Assembly (NCBI GenBank): GCA_039888615.1 | Contig: JBDQQS010000023.1 | Reading direction: 5' to 3' (one strand) | DNA from: Flavimaribacter sp039888615 | GTDB taxonomy: Bacteria > Pseudomonadota > Alphaproteobacteria > Rhizobiales > Rhizobiaceae | DNA: 64,000 nt | Notes under the pieces: model-generated | Told to the model about the DNA's origin: nothing | Seen by the model: only the letters and a program-made list of their open reading frames with translations | Database searches by the model: none | In this document: piece by piece, positions 1-9,800 of the stretch | Position numbering within the stretch: position 1 is the stretch's first letter | How the letters are laid out: every line of letters begins with the position of its first letter | Translations under genes and position numbers: made by a program

Positions 1-1879
1 ACCGAACAGCGTCACTTGCTGTGGTCTCGGCTTCATTGAGGCGATCGGCCAGATTCGCGAACCGGTCATCCGCATCGAGAGCGGCTTTCTTTTCGGCCGC
101 CGCCGCAAGTAGCGGCAGCAATGTCTCGCGAGAGCGAGCAGGTGCCGAGTGATCCGCAAGCGCGCGCTCCCGGTCTTCCAACAAATCCTCTGCCGAGCGT
201 AAGGCACTTCGGGCCTCCTGTTCAGCCGCCTTTGCAAGTTCCAATGCCTTTTGCGCCGTGTCGAACGCCTCATGGCGACCCTGACGCGAGGAATCGCCGG
301 TGGCCGGCGCCGGGTGATGGGTTGAACCGCAAGCCGGGCAGGGCTCGTTATCACGAAGTTTGCGGGCCACATGAAGCGCCTGGATGTCGGTCAAATCCTG
401 TTCGGCGGACGCAAAGGTGGCAGTACAGCTCTGTAGGTGTGCGGCGGTTCGCTGATGTGCCTCCGCCAAAGCCCCAACCTTCTCTTTCTGCTGATCTCTG
501 CGGGTAACGGCCTTCTCATAGTCGCCGAGAACTTCAGCTTCTCTTTGCAGGTCCACCAATTGGGCCGCCGCATCGCTGAGAGCCTTGTCATGTCCAGGTT
601 GCAGCTTCTGCAGGGCTCGAAGGGCACCCAGCTGCTCGCCGGCATCATCGGCCGCCTGCTTCGCTGCGAGCGCCTGGTTGTTTGCACCGGCAACCGCGTC
701 GGTCTTCTCGGTGAGATCGTTCTTGAGCTCGGAGGTCTGATCGAGCGTTGTCTTCCAGCGATCGAGCTCTTGCACTTTGCGGTCTGCGGCCTCCCTTCGG
801 GGGGCGTTTTCAGTTGCACGCGAAAGCGCATTCCGCGCGGCCGTGCGCGCGGTGTCCGCAGCGGCTAACTTATCTTCAGCTGCCGCATATGCGGTTGCCG
901 CATCAGTGTGATTGCTGCGTGCGCCTGCCTCTGCCTTCTCGAGAGGCATGAGCGTCGCGGCAATCCGCGCCCGTTTTGATCGAGCCCGCAAATTCTCGAT
1001 TTGCTGACCTCGGCCTTCGAGAGTAGTTTTGTCCCGTTTGGCATCCTCAAGGTCTGAGAATTTCTGAGATAGTGCCTCAGCTGCCGCCAGCGCCTCGCGA
1101 TGGTCAGCGAGGGTCGTTTCGAGCGACTCGATCCGACCATTGATCGCGTCTATGGCCGCCTTGTCCTTGGCAGTATCAGCCCGAAATGCATCTTCTGTTT
1201 CGTGATTGAGCAGTGTTTCCCGCTTGAGCCGCTCATCATGAATCTCTTGGCGTAGGTTAGCAGCCTGACGTTTTATTCTTTCGACAAATCCCTCATAGAG
1301 CTGCACATCAAAAAGCCGCTTCAGGATGGGGGAGCGCTCATCGGAGCTGGCGGTCAGGATCTTGCGGAAGTCCCCTTGCGGCAGCAGGACAATCTGTCGG
1401 AACTGGGCGGCATTGTAGCCCAACAGTTCTTCGATCATTCCGTCGACGGCTTTAACTTTTTTCTCAGCCAGGACGGCGCCACGGTGGTCTGGAGTGATCT
1501 CATCAAGCGCCATGCCCGTGGCCTTGAAGAGATAAGCTTCGTGGGGCTGATGTGCCGTGCCCGCCCCTCTATTTGCGGCGCGGGTCTGGCTAGGCACCCG
1601 ATGTATCACATAGCGCTCTTCGCCAAGCTCGAACACAAGCTCCACCTCTGTCAACGCAGTTGCGCCGGCATGGTGAGAGATCATGTCCTCTGCAGATCGC
1701 TCGGCCCCGGAGGACTCGCCAAAGAGAGCGAACGAGATGCCATCGAATATTGTCGTCTTGCCTGCGCCCGTGTCGCCGTAGATGCCGAAGATGCCGGCAT
1801 CCATCGCAACTGTGAAATCGACGATCTCTCTGCCCGCATATGGACCAAAAGCCGTCATGGTTAGCCGGATCGGTCGCAT
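1..1879 (-). CDS. sbcC: Exonuclease SbcCD ATPase subunit SbcC (partial, C-terminal end beyond window)
   Basis: The minus strand is open from 1879 to the window edge. Its N-terminus reads MRPIRLTMTAFGPYAGRE and is followed by the Walker A motif GDTGAGKTT, the standard start of SbcC. The coiled-coil arm follows. Near 313-350 a zinc hook of the form CPACGS.HHP is encoded, so more than half of the protein is present, including the first arm and hook. The family is an SMC-like ATPase that partners SbcD to cleave DNA ends, hairpins and protein-blocked DNA. The start codon overlaps the sbcD stop (TGATG), implying translational coupling. The C-terminal ATPase half lies outside the window. Confidence 0.92.
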   Translation of the reverse strand, partial: MRPIRLTMTAFGPYAGREIVDFTVAMDAGIFGIYGDTGAGKTTIFDGISFALFGESSGAERSAEDMISHHAGATALTEVELVFELGEERYVIHRVPSQTRAANRGAGTAHQPHEAYLFKATGMALDEITPDHRGAVLAEKKVKAVDGMIEELLGYNAAQFRQIVLLPQGDFRKILTASSDERSPILKRLFDVQLYEGFVERIKRQAANLRQEIHDERLKRETLLNHETEDAFRADTAKDKAAIDAINGRIESLETTLADHREALAAAEALSQKFSDLEDAKRDKTTLEGRGQQIENLRARSKRARIAATLMPLEKAEAGARSNHTDAATAYAAAEDKLAAADTARTAARNALSRATENAPRREAADRKVQELDRWKTTLDQTSELKNDLTEKTDAVAGANNQALAAKQAADDAGEQLGALRALQKLQPGHDKALSDAAAQLVDLQREAEVLGDYEKAVTRRDQQKEKVGALAEAHQRTAAHLQSCTATFASAEQDLTDIQALHVARKLRDNEPCPACGSTHHPAPATGDSSRQGRHEAFDTAQKALELAKAAEQEARSALRSAEDLLEDRERALADHSAPARSRETLLPLLAAAAEKKAALDADDRFANLADRLNEAETTASDAVR

Positions 1880-3021
1880 CAGATCTCCTCCCTGATGGGT
1901 TCATCGATCAACTGCGCAATGACGCCCTGCTCAACTTCGGTGGGTTTCTCCCCACGCACATAGGTCACAAACTCCGCGATCACACTGACCGGATCGTCCA
2001 GTTTCGAATGCGCTCGTCCCGAAGCCGTGATCACCAGATCCTGTTTTTTCTCGCGAAGCGTCTGAAGTATGTTTGGATAAAAGGGCCGCAGCTGCGCGGC
2101 GGGTTCGACCAGTGCGCCTTCGTCTAAAAGAACGGCGCAGATCAGATCCTCGCTAGGGTTGGCTTGTGCTTCGGCGACCAGTTCGGCCAGCAATCCTCGC
2201 ACCTCGCGGACACGGCGCAAAGGCTTGAACGCAATCTGGTCGAAATCGACCAAGCTTCCGTCGACCGCGAGATCGAAGACGATCATGGACTTTGATGTGT
2301 TCGCTTCGTCAAAGCCGAAAGCCAAAGGCGATCCGCTGTAGAAAATTCCGTCTCTTCCAGCCGCTTGTGGGCGATGAAGGTGCCCCAATGCGACGTAGTC
2401 GGCGCCATCGAAGATCGCCTGAGATACCATTTCGACGGTCCCGATAGCCAGGCGGCGCTCACTGTCACTCGGTTGGCAATCGGCGACAAAGGCATGGGCG
2501 ACGATGACCCAGCGGGCGCCTTCCGGTTTAAGGCGCCGCGCCGCCTCGATCTGGTTTCGGAGCACATCTTCCGGCGTCCGGATGGTCTCGTCCTCAAACT
2601 CGCGCCTCGCTGCATAGATTTCGCCATAGGGCAGAGCCGAAAACGCCACAGCTCCATGCTCATCCTCAAGCACGAGCGGCGTCTCGTCCTTCGAGAGCGG
2701 ACCTCTGATGAGGATACGCCGCTTGTCGAAGAGCTTGGTGACCGCGCCCAGGCGCTGGCCTGAATCATGATTACCGGCGATCACGACGATCGCTGTCTCT
2801 GTCTCTTCGTAAACTCGTTCAATGAAATCGCTGTAGAGCTTAACAGCCGGTTCCGGCGGCGACGCCTTGTCATAGACATCACCGGCCACGATGAGAACGT
2901 CGATGTTCGATGCAACAATCACCTCGAAGATCTGATCCAGAACATGGGCTTGGTCCTCAAGCAGCGACACCCCGCGTAGCGAGCGTCCCAGATGCCAATC
3001 TGCTGTATGAAGGATCTTCAT
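1879..3021 (-). CDS. sbcD: Exonuclease SbcCD nuclease subunit SbcD
   Basis: This 380-residue protein is the Mre11-like metallophosphoesterase subunit of SbcCD. The phosphoesterase motifs are visible in order: D8 and H10 in TADWHLGRS, then AGDVYDKASPP, GNHDSGQR and a late GHLHRPQ. Together they form the two-metal nuclease centre. Length fits the family, which usually has 370-420 residues. The gene is first in an sbcD-sbcC operon and diverges from the WYL regulator, with 71 bases between start codons. No strong Shine-Dalgarno is visible. A housekeeping repair role is possible, but the position beside a defence gene cluster suggests it may be accessory here. Confidence 0.93.
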   Translation of the reverse strand: MKILHTADWHLGRSLRGVSLLEDQAHVLDQIFEVIVASNIDVLIVAGDVYDKASPPEPAVKLYSDFIERVYEETETAIVVIAGNHDSGQRLGAVTKLFDKRRILIRGPLSKDETPLVLEDEHGAVAFSALPYGEIYAARREFEDETIRTPEDVLRNQIEAARRLKPEGARWVIVAHAFVADCQPSDSERRLAIGTVEMVSQAIFDGADYVALGHLHRPQAAGRDGIFYSGSPLAFGFDEANTSKSMIVFDLAVDGSLVDFDQIAFKPLRRVREVRGLLAELVAEAQANPSEDLICAVLLDEGALVEPAAQLRPFYPNILQTLREKKQDLVITASGRAHSKLDDPVSVIAEFVTYVRGEKPTEVEQGVIAQLIDEPIREEI

Positions 3022-3038
3022 CTTGCACCGTCAATTAA

Positions 3039-3048
3039 TACACGTGTA
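3039..3048. promoter_or_regulatory. Perfect 10-bp palindrome in sbcD/WYL divergent gap
   Basis: The sequence TACACGTGTA is an exact palindrome set in an AT-rich stretch between the divergent sbcD and WYL-regulator genes. WYL regulators of the CapW/BrxR type usually repress their own promoter by binding inverted repeats. This site is the obvious operator candidate, but binding is inferred only. Confidence 0.45.
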
Positions 3049-3092
3049 AAAATTAGATGGACAAAAGGAGGGAGTCAAGCTAGTTTCTGCGC

Positions 3093-3902
3093 ATGGCCTT
3101 TGATGACCTGAAACACGCACAACGCGCCCGCCTGGAGTATCTCGACCGACTTTTCTTTTGGGACGGTGCGGCAACCCGCACTTCGTTGATCAAGCAGTTT
3201 GGTATTTCAAACGCGCAGGCTGCACTCGACTTTCGCGCTTATCTCGCCGAGGCAAAAAAAGATGCGCTCCGCTACGACCCCTCATCACGCCAATACCTCG
3301 CGCAGGAAGACTTTCGCCGGCTGAGCGGGGAGGCCACATCGGCGGAACTGACGCAACTGCTGACCACCGATTCCGCCGCGGCGTATGACAGATTGCCAGA
3401 CCTTCAGCGGATTCAGGATATGCGCGTGCTGCGCCCGCTCTATCGGGCATTCAAGGCCAAACAGGCGGTGAAAATAGTCTACCAATCGATGCGTGATCCA
3501 GAGCCGATGACGCGTTGGATCGCTCCAGTTCGCTTCGCTTCGGATGGTGTTCGACTGCATGTCCGTGCCTGGTGCTACACCCGACAGGCCTTTCGGGATT
3601 TCCACCCGGCGCGCATAGACCCCAAACGATCGTTTAAGGAGACAAGGCCTGCCGAAGCCGTACCAACTGACGAAGACTGGTTCACCTGGGCCATATTGAA
3701 GCTCCAGCCCCATTCTCGACTGACGGATGCCCAACAGCGTGTTGTGCGGATCGAGTTCGGGTTCACGGCCGACGTGCTCGAAGTCCGAACCAGGAAAGCG
3801 CTTGAGTTTTACACCGAGCGCCGATGGGGGCTCGAACAGAAGGAGCCCAGGCTCGAGCGCGTTTCCACGGAATATGTCGTCATGGGTGCGGAGGAAAACT
3901 GA
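3093..3902 (+). CDS. WYL-domain transcriptional regulator (CapW/BrxR-like)
   Basis: This 269-residue protein has an N-terminal winged-helix-like segment (RLEYLDRLFFWDGAATR then SLIKQFGISNAQA) and a central WYL domain. The WYL part includes KIVYQSM, a W-x-P segment (RWIAPVRF) and the FRDFHPARI end. The architecture and length match BrxR/CapW regulators, which repress BREX, CBASS and similar defence loci and are thought to respond to nucleic-acid ligands. It diverges from sbcD and overlaps the downstream WGR gene by TGATG. A purine-rich tract lies about 20 bases upstream of the ATG, farther than usual, so the exact start is slightly uncertain. Which neighbouring operon it controls is unknown. 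Confidence 0.85.
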   Translation: MAFDDLKHAQRARLEYLDRLFFWDGAATRTSLIKQFGISNAQAALDFRAYLAEAKKDALRYDPSSRQYLAQEDFRRLSGEATSAELTQLLTTDSAAAYDRLPDLQRIQDMRVLRPLYRAFKAKQAVKIVYQSMRDPEPMTRWIAPVRFASDGVRLHVRAWCYTRQAFRDFHPARIDPKRSFKETRPAEAVPTDEDWFTWAILKLQPHSRLTDAQQRVVRIEFGFTADVLEVRTRKALEFYTERRWGLEQKEPRLERVSTEYVVMGAEEN

Positions 3903-4147
3903 TGCAATTTGACATGCGTCGCGTCGACCCGTCACGCAATATGAACCGCTTCTATTCCGTGGAGTTGACTAAAGACCTTTTCGGTGCTCATGGCGTACAT
4001 CGTCAGTGGGGGCGGTTCGGCACATGGGGACGACACCGGTTTGACTGGTACAAATCGCTACCCGAGGCCGAGCGCGCTCTATCCGATCTGGTCAAACAAA
4101 AACTGGCGCGCGGCTATCTGCTTAAGGCACCGGTCCCTGATGCATAA
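3902..4147 (+). CDS. WGR-domain small protein
   Basis: This 81-residue protein is almost entirely a WGR domain: it has the RRVDPSRNMNRFYSV opening, the QWGRFGTWGR signature and a helical end rich in basic residues. WGR domains occur in PARPs and in stand-alone bacterial proteins, and bind nucleic acid ends or act as protein modules. The ATG overlaps the stop of the WYL gene, so both are likely co-translated. Its last 26 bases overlap, tail to tail, the end of the DUF6527 gene on the other strand. A second, related WGR protein is encoded at 34202-34468. The function is not known. Confidence 0.8.
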   Translation: MQFDMRRVDPSRNMNRFYSVELTKDLFGAHGVHRQWGRFGTWGRHRFDWYKSLPEAERALSDLVKQKLARGYLLKAPVPDA

Positions 4148-4547
4148 AGGTCAGCACTGCTGAGTTTTCGAGTTCGTGGCCGCTGCCGTTGGCCGGTAAC
4201 TTTGGTCGTCCGCCCTTGCACCACTGAACCTGACCCTGGTTGATCCAGAAATGACACCCGCACGCGTTTTGCTGATGCACTGACGGCTTGACCGTTGGTC
4301 GCCTCCAAAAGTCTTCCGAGATCGTCCAGCGTGGTCGCCGGGTGGGGTTCAAGGATAGGTTTATGACCTCTCCGCAGCCCCCCGGGCACTTAAGGCAGGC
4401 CCATTTCCTGATGCCACCACTTTCCACGAGCGTGACGCATTGGTCCGCGACCTGTGATCTATCCGGAAATGACGGGCTAATGTCGGTCAACAGGTCATAG
4501 CGCAGCAAACGGAGATGGCGGAGAAACTTCGAAATTTGGCGTTTCAT
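4122..4547 (-). CDS. DUF6527-like putative metal-binding protein
   Basis: This 141-residue basic protein has a cysteine cluster CLKCPGGCG (C51, C54, C58) and a second CGCHFW cluster (C96, C98, H99), consistent with a zinc site. From memory, DUF6527 proteins are found next to ThiF/E1, E2 and multiubiquitin genes, the setting predicted to be bacterial ubiquitin-like conjugation operons. Here it starts one base after the stop of the JAB-E1 gene and is the last gene of the minus-strand operon. It could act as a zinc-binding accessory or E3-like adaptor, but this is speculation; the family role is not established. Confidence 0.72.
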   Translation of the reverse strand: MKRQISKFLRHLRLLRYDLLTDISPSFPDRSQVADQCVTLVESGGIRKWACLKCPGGCGEVINLSLNPTRRPRWTISEDFWRRPTVKPSVHQQNACGCHFWINQGQVQWCKGGRPKLPANGSGHELENSAVLTFMHQGPVP

Positions 4548-4548
4548 G

Positions 4549-5940
4549 TCAGCTCACCATGTCCAGAAATGGCCGTACATCCGCGCGACCGAGCGTCTCT
4601 GCCTGGCTGCAACACGGGCAGCCGGATCGTGACTCTACCAAAGGCCTGCGTTCGTCTCGTGCATGGAAGCGCCGGATGCGTGTAGGCAACATCCCGGCTT
4701 CACCGGCAAGTGCGGTCACGCCCGCCAGCCATTCATTTACCGCCATGGTCGCCGCCTCGGTCGTGAAAGTAACAACTGCCGGAGATGGGTCGCCTTCTCC
4801 CAGGACATATGCTTCCTCTTTTAGACGCTGATAGGCGTCAGGATCATTCCGTCTAAGCGCCTCTTCACGCGCGCGGCGCGGATCGACATAATCGCCGCAG
4901 AGCAGACAAGGATGGCCAGGCACGAGCGTTGAAACTCGGGCGAAGAGATCGAATGCGGTGCCCGTCCGCCGCTGCATGGCAAGCCCCACGTCTATCACGG
5001 GGATACCGTAGAACCGGGCAAAGCGGTTCAGAAACAGTCGGCCGGTATGATCGTCCGTGCAGCAGAAGATCACATCGCAGGCTTTGAGCGCATCCCACGT
5101 TTCCGGATGTCCGGCCCAGGCATTTATTGTCACCAACGTCATGCCGAGGCCGGATTCCAATACAGTCCGTGTGTGTATGGAGGTCTTCGGCATCTTCGCA
5201 TCGACATCCGAGCGCCGTGCACCATGGAGGCGGTTGAGATTGGTCTCGTCCACGATGTCCTTGTCGAACTGAACGGCCTCGGCGACGCCAAGCCTTAACA
5301 AGAGAGGCAGGAGCGCGCTCCCGGTGGCACCCCCGCCAGCAATTCCACACCGAAAGCCCGACACCTGCCGCGACGCCTCCTTCCCGAACAGCCGAACCTG
5401 GCGGTCCAAGAAATCCTCCGGAGTTCCCTCGAGACCCGAAATACGCAAGCGGGGTCCGGCATGCAGGATCCTGCCAATGTCGATTGCTGTGTCCGCCTGT
5501 GTCCAAATGCGTGCGGCGATGTCACCATCCCCGGCTATGACGATACTGATCAGCCCGGGCATCCCTTTCATAAGAGCGGTACGGGCAAGTTCGGCTTCGT
5601 TGCGATCGTCCTGTTCGGAAAATCTGGCATCGCCTTTCGGATGGCTGTGGACAAGGGCCGGCACGAGACCAGCGATTTTTGCGTCATTCAACAGCCGCAT
5701 GAAGCCGTCTGTCTGCCAAGTGACATGCCGCCCCGAGGCCGAGACAAAAGCGTCGTCATCGATTTGGTCGAACTGATGCGAAATCAAACGCCGGCGCGAC
5801 GCCTTGGTCCACGGGTCGGATTCGATGTCGGCGATGCCAAAGAGCATGTAGGCCGATCGCTCTGATCCGGCCCCTTGCGTCAGCAGGGACCGGATTTGCG
5901 TCTCGTGCGGGTCCAGAAGGACGAGATCCTGTGTTTTCAT
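4549..5940 (-). CDS. JAB (Mov34/MPN) peptidase-E1 (ThiF) fusion protein
   Basis: A start at 5940 gives 463 residues beginning MKTQDLVLLDPHE; the longer open frame upstream lies inside the E2 gene. Residues 1-160 are a JAB metallopeptidase with the JAMM signature H98-x-H100-P ... S108-x2-D111 and an upstream E27. Residues 175-445 are a ThiF/E1 adenylating domain with GGGATG (202-207), DKDIVDETNLNR, and CCTDD. The zinc-type cysteines are C345/C348 and C441/C443/C444. E1 enzymes adenylate ubiquitin-like C-termini, while JAB peptidases trim or remove them. The start overlaps the E2 stop by one base (TGATG). Having both activities in one chain suggests processing and activation are coupled. Confidence 0.88.
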   Translation of the reverse strand: MKTQDLVLLDPHETQIRSLLTQGAGSERSAYMLFGIADIESDPWTKASRRRLISHQFDQIDDDAFVSASGRHVTWQTDGFMRLLNDAKIAGLVPALVHSHPKGDARFSEQDDRNEAELARTALMKGMPGLISIVIAGDGDIAARIWTQADTAIDIGRILHAGPRLRISGLEGTPEDFLDRQVRLFGKEASRQVSGFRCGIAGGGATGSALLPLLLRLGVAEAVQFDKDIVDETNLNRLHGARRSDVDAKMPKTSIHTRTVLESGLGMTLVTINAWAGHPETWDALKACDVIFCCTDDHTGRLFLNRFARFYGIPVIDVGLAMQRRTGTAFDLFARVSTLVPGHPCLLCGDYVDPRRAREEALRRNDPDAYQRLKEEAYVLGEGDPSPAVVTFTTEAATMAVNEWLAGVTALAGEAGMLPTRIRRFHARDERRPLVESRSGCPCCSQAETLGRADVRPFLDMVS

Positions 5941-6794
5941 CACGCCCGGGCCTCCATCAAAGCAGTCCGCACGCGGGCGACCATGGTCTGAAGACCATCG
6001 ACGCCGGGGCGCCAGGCATTGTTGTGCCGCGACCAGCGCTGCCAGACACGTCCCGCAAAATGATGCTCCTTTTTGCATGCCTTCGGCACCTGCCCGGTCC
6101 CGGCCAGCGTCACCTTCGGCGACACATAGAACATGTCGGGCGGACAGTCGGGATAGCCACTAGGCAGCAGGATCAGAATATCAGCTGTCTCATGGTCGAA
6201 TTTGCCCTCCGGCAAGGGCAGGGCTTTCAGGATGATCCCCGTATTGCGGCCTTCCGTCACGACTTCAAACTCGTAGCCGTGATCCGAAAGGTAGGTCTGA
6301 TCTTTCGACGGAAGGGCGTCCCCCTCCGTCGTCTGATCAATAAGCGACACGAAGCGTTCCACCCCGACGTCGGCCAGGTTGATCACATCGGTATCGGTGA
6401 TCTTCTTGTCGTGCTGACCGGGGATCTCCTGCCAGAGATTGTAGTTCGCCGGCAGCTTGGCCAGCTTGCGCAGCACAAAGCCACTGATGCAGGCCCGCGG
6501 CCATTCAAGATCGGCGTCGTCGATCTTGAACTTGAAGCTCCGATCCGAACGAGTAACCAGTACCCTCTCGGCGCCGCGACCGTTCAGGTCATAGCTTTCG
6601 TCAAGGCGGATGTCTTCGAAGTCCCCATTGGGCAGAATGGCAATTGCCACATGCTCATCGACGGGATGTCCGCCAGTGGCCTCGATCAACTGCCGCCCCA
6701 AAACCTTGGGATCGTCAAAGATGTGCTTTTTGAAGTTGAGGCTCTCATCGGCGATGAGAACCGGGAAGCGAGGAGTGTTTCCTTGCGGTTTCAT
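5940..6794 (-). CDS. Tandem ubiquitin-like domains fused to E2 (multiubiquitin-E2_E)
   Basis: A start at 6794 is preferred because AAGGAA lies 7-8 bases upstream; it gives 284 residues. Residues about 9-70 and 75-150 look like two beta-grasp repeats of the bacterial multiubiquitin family. Residues about 160-284 match a prokaryotic E2 family, with LLPSGYPDCPPDMF followed by GRVWQRWSRH and a C-terminal helix. The candidate catalytic cysteine is either the one in YPDCPP or the one in PKACKK; I cannot decide between them. No terminal diglycine is seen after the second ubiquitin-like domain, since the chain runs on into the E2. No separate ubiquitin-like gene is present, so the modifier may be delivered in fused form or the E2 may be self-modified. 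Confidence 0.82.
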   Translation of the reverse strand: MKPQGNTPRFPVLIADESLNFKKHIFDDPKVLGRQLIEATGGHPVDEHVAIAILPNGDFEDIRLDESYDLNGRGAERVLVTRSDRSFKFKIDDADLEWPRACISGFVLRKLAKLPANYNLWQEIPGQHDKKITDTDVINLADVGVERFVSLIDQTTEGDALPSKDQTYLSDHGYEFEVVTEGRNTGIILKALPLPEGKFDHETADILILLPSGYPDCPPDMFYVSPKVTLAGTGQVPKACKKEHHFAGRVWQRWSRHNNAWRPGVDGLQTMVARVRTALMEARA

Positions 6795-6843
6795 GTTTGA
6801 TTTCCTTGTGTTGTATGAGGCCGCAGACACCATGTCTGCGCCT

Positions 6844-9800
6844 TCACAAGGACAATCGCGGCGTCAGGAGGAATCCGGTAAGCCGATTCCGATTTTTTTT
6901 CTGAGCGTGCCGGAGGGCGGGGGGGGTGCAGATGAAAAAGTGCGGGCAGCGGGCGCATCTGTCGCTACGTTTTGGCGGAAACCGGCCATCAAGGATAGCG
7001 ATTGCAGCGTCAGCGATTGCGGCTTTCTTGTTTCCCAGCTGCCCAACCTTCATTGCCAACCGGTCTTGCGATCTGCCTGTCAAATAGACGAATTCCGCTT
7101 CACCTCGGCCCTCGGCAGCAATCTGAAAAGCGGCCGCATCTAGCGCGGTCACCGCAGTGCTTGTCTTGCGGCCTGTACGGATGCGCCGGAACACTGTGGC
7201 GTGTTCCGTTTCGATTTCTTCGTGAGCTGTCACGACGACTTCAGCGTCGCCAAACCGGAGCGAAAGGGATTGCGGCGTGCGCCGGGTCTCACCCTCCCTC
7301 AGCTGAAAGAAGAATTGCAGCAGTTGGTCGGAGATCTGCCGGTATTCCGAGGCATAGCCATGCTCAGTCGGTCCATGGGCCGTCCAGGCGGCATCCATGA
7401 TCGCCTGCAGTTCGGCCTCGTCCGGCGCGTCGTTCAGACGGCCTGTAAGCTCATCGATGACGACCTGGATAGCATTGTGCATCCGCATGGGAGCCGACTC
7501 CGTACGCCGACCGCCAACCTGCAGCACGTGAGCAAAGAAAAATCTTCGGGGGCACTTGTCGTATGTGGCAAGCTGGGACGGCGACACGCGGGCAATGCCA
7601 TCGACTTCCAGCGTGAAGCGCTCACTTGTGACCGATGCATTGATTGGTGTCGATATTGGTGATGCCTCGAACAGCGTGCCGGAAATGTCGTCGATGAAAC
7701 TCGATCGGCTCTGCCGGCGTCCATTCGATTGTTTGTTCGGCGCATAGAGTGTCAGGTGCTCTTCCGCCCGGGACAATGCCACGAAGAACAGGCAACGCTG
7801 TTCTTCGTCATGTCCAGCCTTGATAGCTTCGCTGCCGCGAAATGGAGCGCCCTCGATCATCCCGTCCGGTGGAGCAAGGCCACGGCTCTGATTGGCCGAA
7901 CGAGGAATCGAGCCACTCGTCAAAGCCGGCAGGTGAAGAGCTTTGAACTCGAGGCCCTTGCTCCCATGGATTGTCATCAGTCGGACAGCGTCCAGGCCCT
8001 GGGCGGCGTTTGGGAGATCACGCAAATCCCGCTCGTCGGACAGGATGACGAGCCGCCGAATGTGCTCCAGAAGGTCGCGGATGGGATAGCCGCTTTTCTC
8101 GGGCAGGGCGGAGCGGAGGAAGTTCTGGAACTGCCAAAGGGCAAGCGCAGGGTTGGCGTTGCCCTCACGAGCCTGCGTGGCGACATCGGCAGCAAGGCGC
8201 GTTCGATCCAGGTAAATCTTCGTTATGATCTGCCACGGCGTAGCCGTAGGTTCGATCCCGGCGAACGCATCGACAAGCGCTTTGGCAGAGACCTGTCCGC
8301 CTTCCGTCAACCCCGGGATTGCTGTCAGGATGTCTCGCCAATCAAGTGGAAGAGGTTTGTCGGCGCCCCGGATCTCCTCGATTGCGAGCGAAACGTCCTC
8401 GATGGCCATCTGAAACGGCGCCATCGAGGCGACGCACGTCAGTCCCATTGCTCGCGGATCGATCACCAGCGACAAGAGCGACAAGGCCTCCTTGATCTCA
8501 GGACGGTCGAACAAAGGTCCAAGAAACAGAACCGGTATACCCCGTGCCTCCAGACCCGAAGCGATCTCTGCCAACCGCGCATTACCTTTGCAGATGACCG
8601 CCTGATCCCGAAACGGGATCTTGCCCATACAGGCGGTTATGCGTGCGGCGATCTCATCGATTTCGTGATCTTTCGATTCAACCGAGACGAAGGAAGGGGC
8701 CACACCGTTCGTGCCTTTAAAGGCGCTCGCTTCGAAATCGGTGGCGTCCATACGCGTTCTCGCGAACTCGCGGAACGCATCGCAAATTTCCTGCGATGAC
8801 CGGTAGTTTGTACTGAGTTGCGCCGATGTCCCGCCCGGAAAGTCGTCAGTCTCGAACCGGTCGATGTTGTAAGAGGACGCTCCACGGAAACGGTAGATTG
8901 ATTGCTTCGCATCACCGACGACCCAGAGGTTTTCGCCTTCTGGTTTGAGCGCGCGCAGGAGCCGCACGCTCGCCCGGTTCACATCTTGGTATTCGTCCAC
9001 CAGGATGTGTTCGTACCGACTTTGAAGTTGTGCACGCACTGCGTCATCGGTCTCGACCAATGCCGTTGGACGAGCCACGAGATCCCCAAAATCAACCGCG
9101 CACCGATCAGACTTGAGCTGTTCATAGAGGTCGTAGACCGAAGCGATCTCGAGACATTTCTCGGCGGCGATCCGCTCATCTTCCGTCTTCGCCACATCGA
9201 CCATTTGCTGGGCAATAGCACGGTACTGGTGATGATCGACAACCTCGTCTTTTGCACGTGAGATGGCTGAGAGAATGGACCGCAGATTGTCGGTTGGGTC
9301 ATAAAGATCGTTGAAATGCGTCAGCCGCAGTCGCGGAAACTCGTCCTCAAGCAGTGCAATGGCTTCGGTGGCATCGATTAACCGCGGATCGGGCGGCAAA
9401 TCTGCACGATCGTGAAACCGGCGCAGCAGATCGAGCCCGAAGGAGTGAAAGGTACCAATCCAGGCTGAACCGGCCGCTTCCGGCCAGGCTGCCATGGCGC
9501 GATCCGTCATTTCGCCGGCCGCCTTGTTCGAAAAGGTCAGGAGCAAGATGCTCTCCGGATCGACACCGCGGTCCTTCAGAACAGACAATCTGCCGACGAG
9601 GGTTTGCGTCTTGCCAGTGCCGGGTCCGGCCTTGAGGAGCAGCGCCTTGCCGTCGTGCTCGGCAGCCCGCTTCTGCTCGTCATTTAGAGGCTTTGGGGCC
9701 GGTGCCGCCTCCTCATTCGATTCAGTCTGCGGCAACAGGAGTGCATCGAACAGCTGGACAGCCACCATGTCATAGGGCGCTCCGAGACGCTCGGCTATGG

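Noticed and set aside
391..1140. Short minus-strand frames inside the sbcC region
   Set aside because: They are in other frames of the long sbcC reading frame, which carries the zinc hook and Walker A motif.
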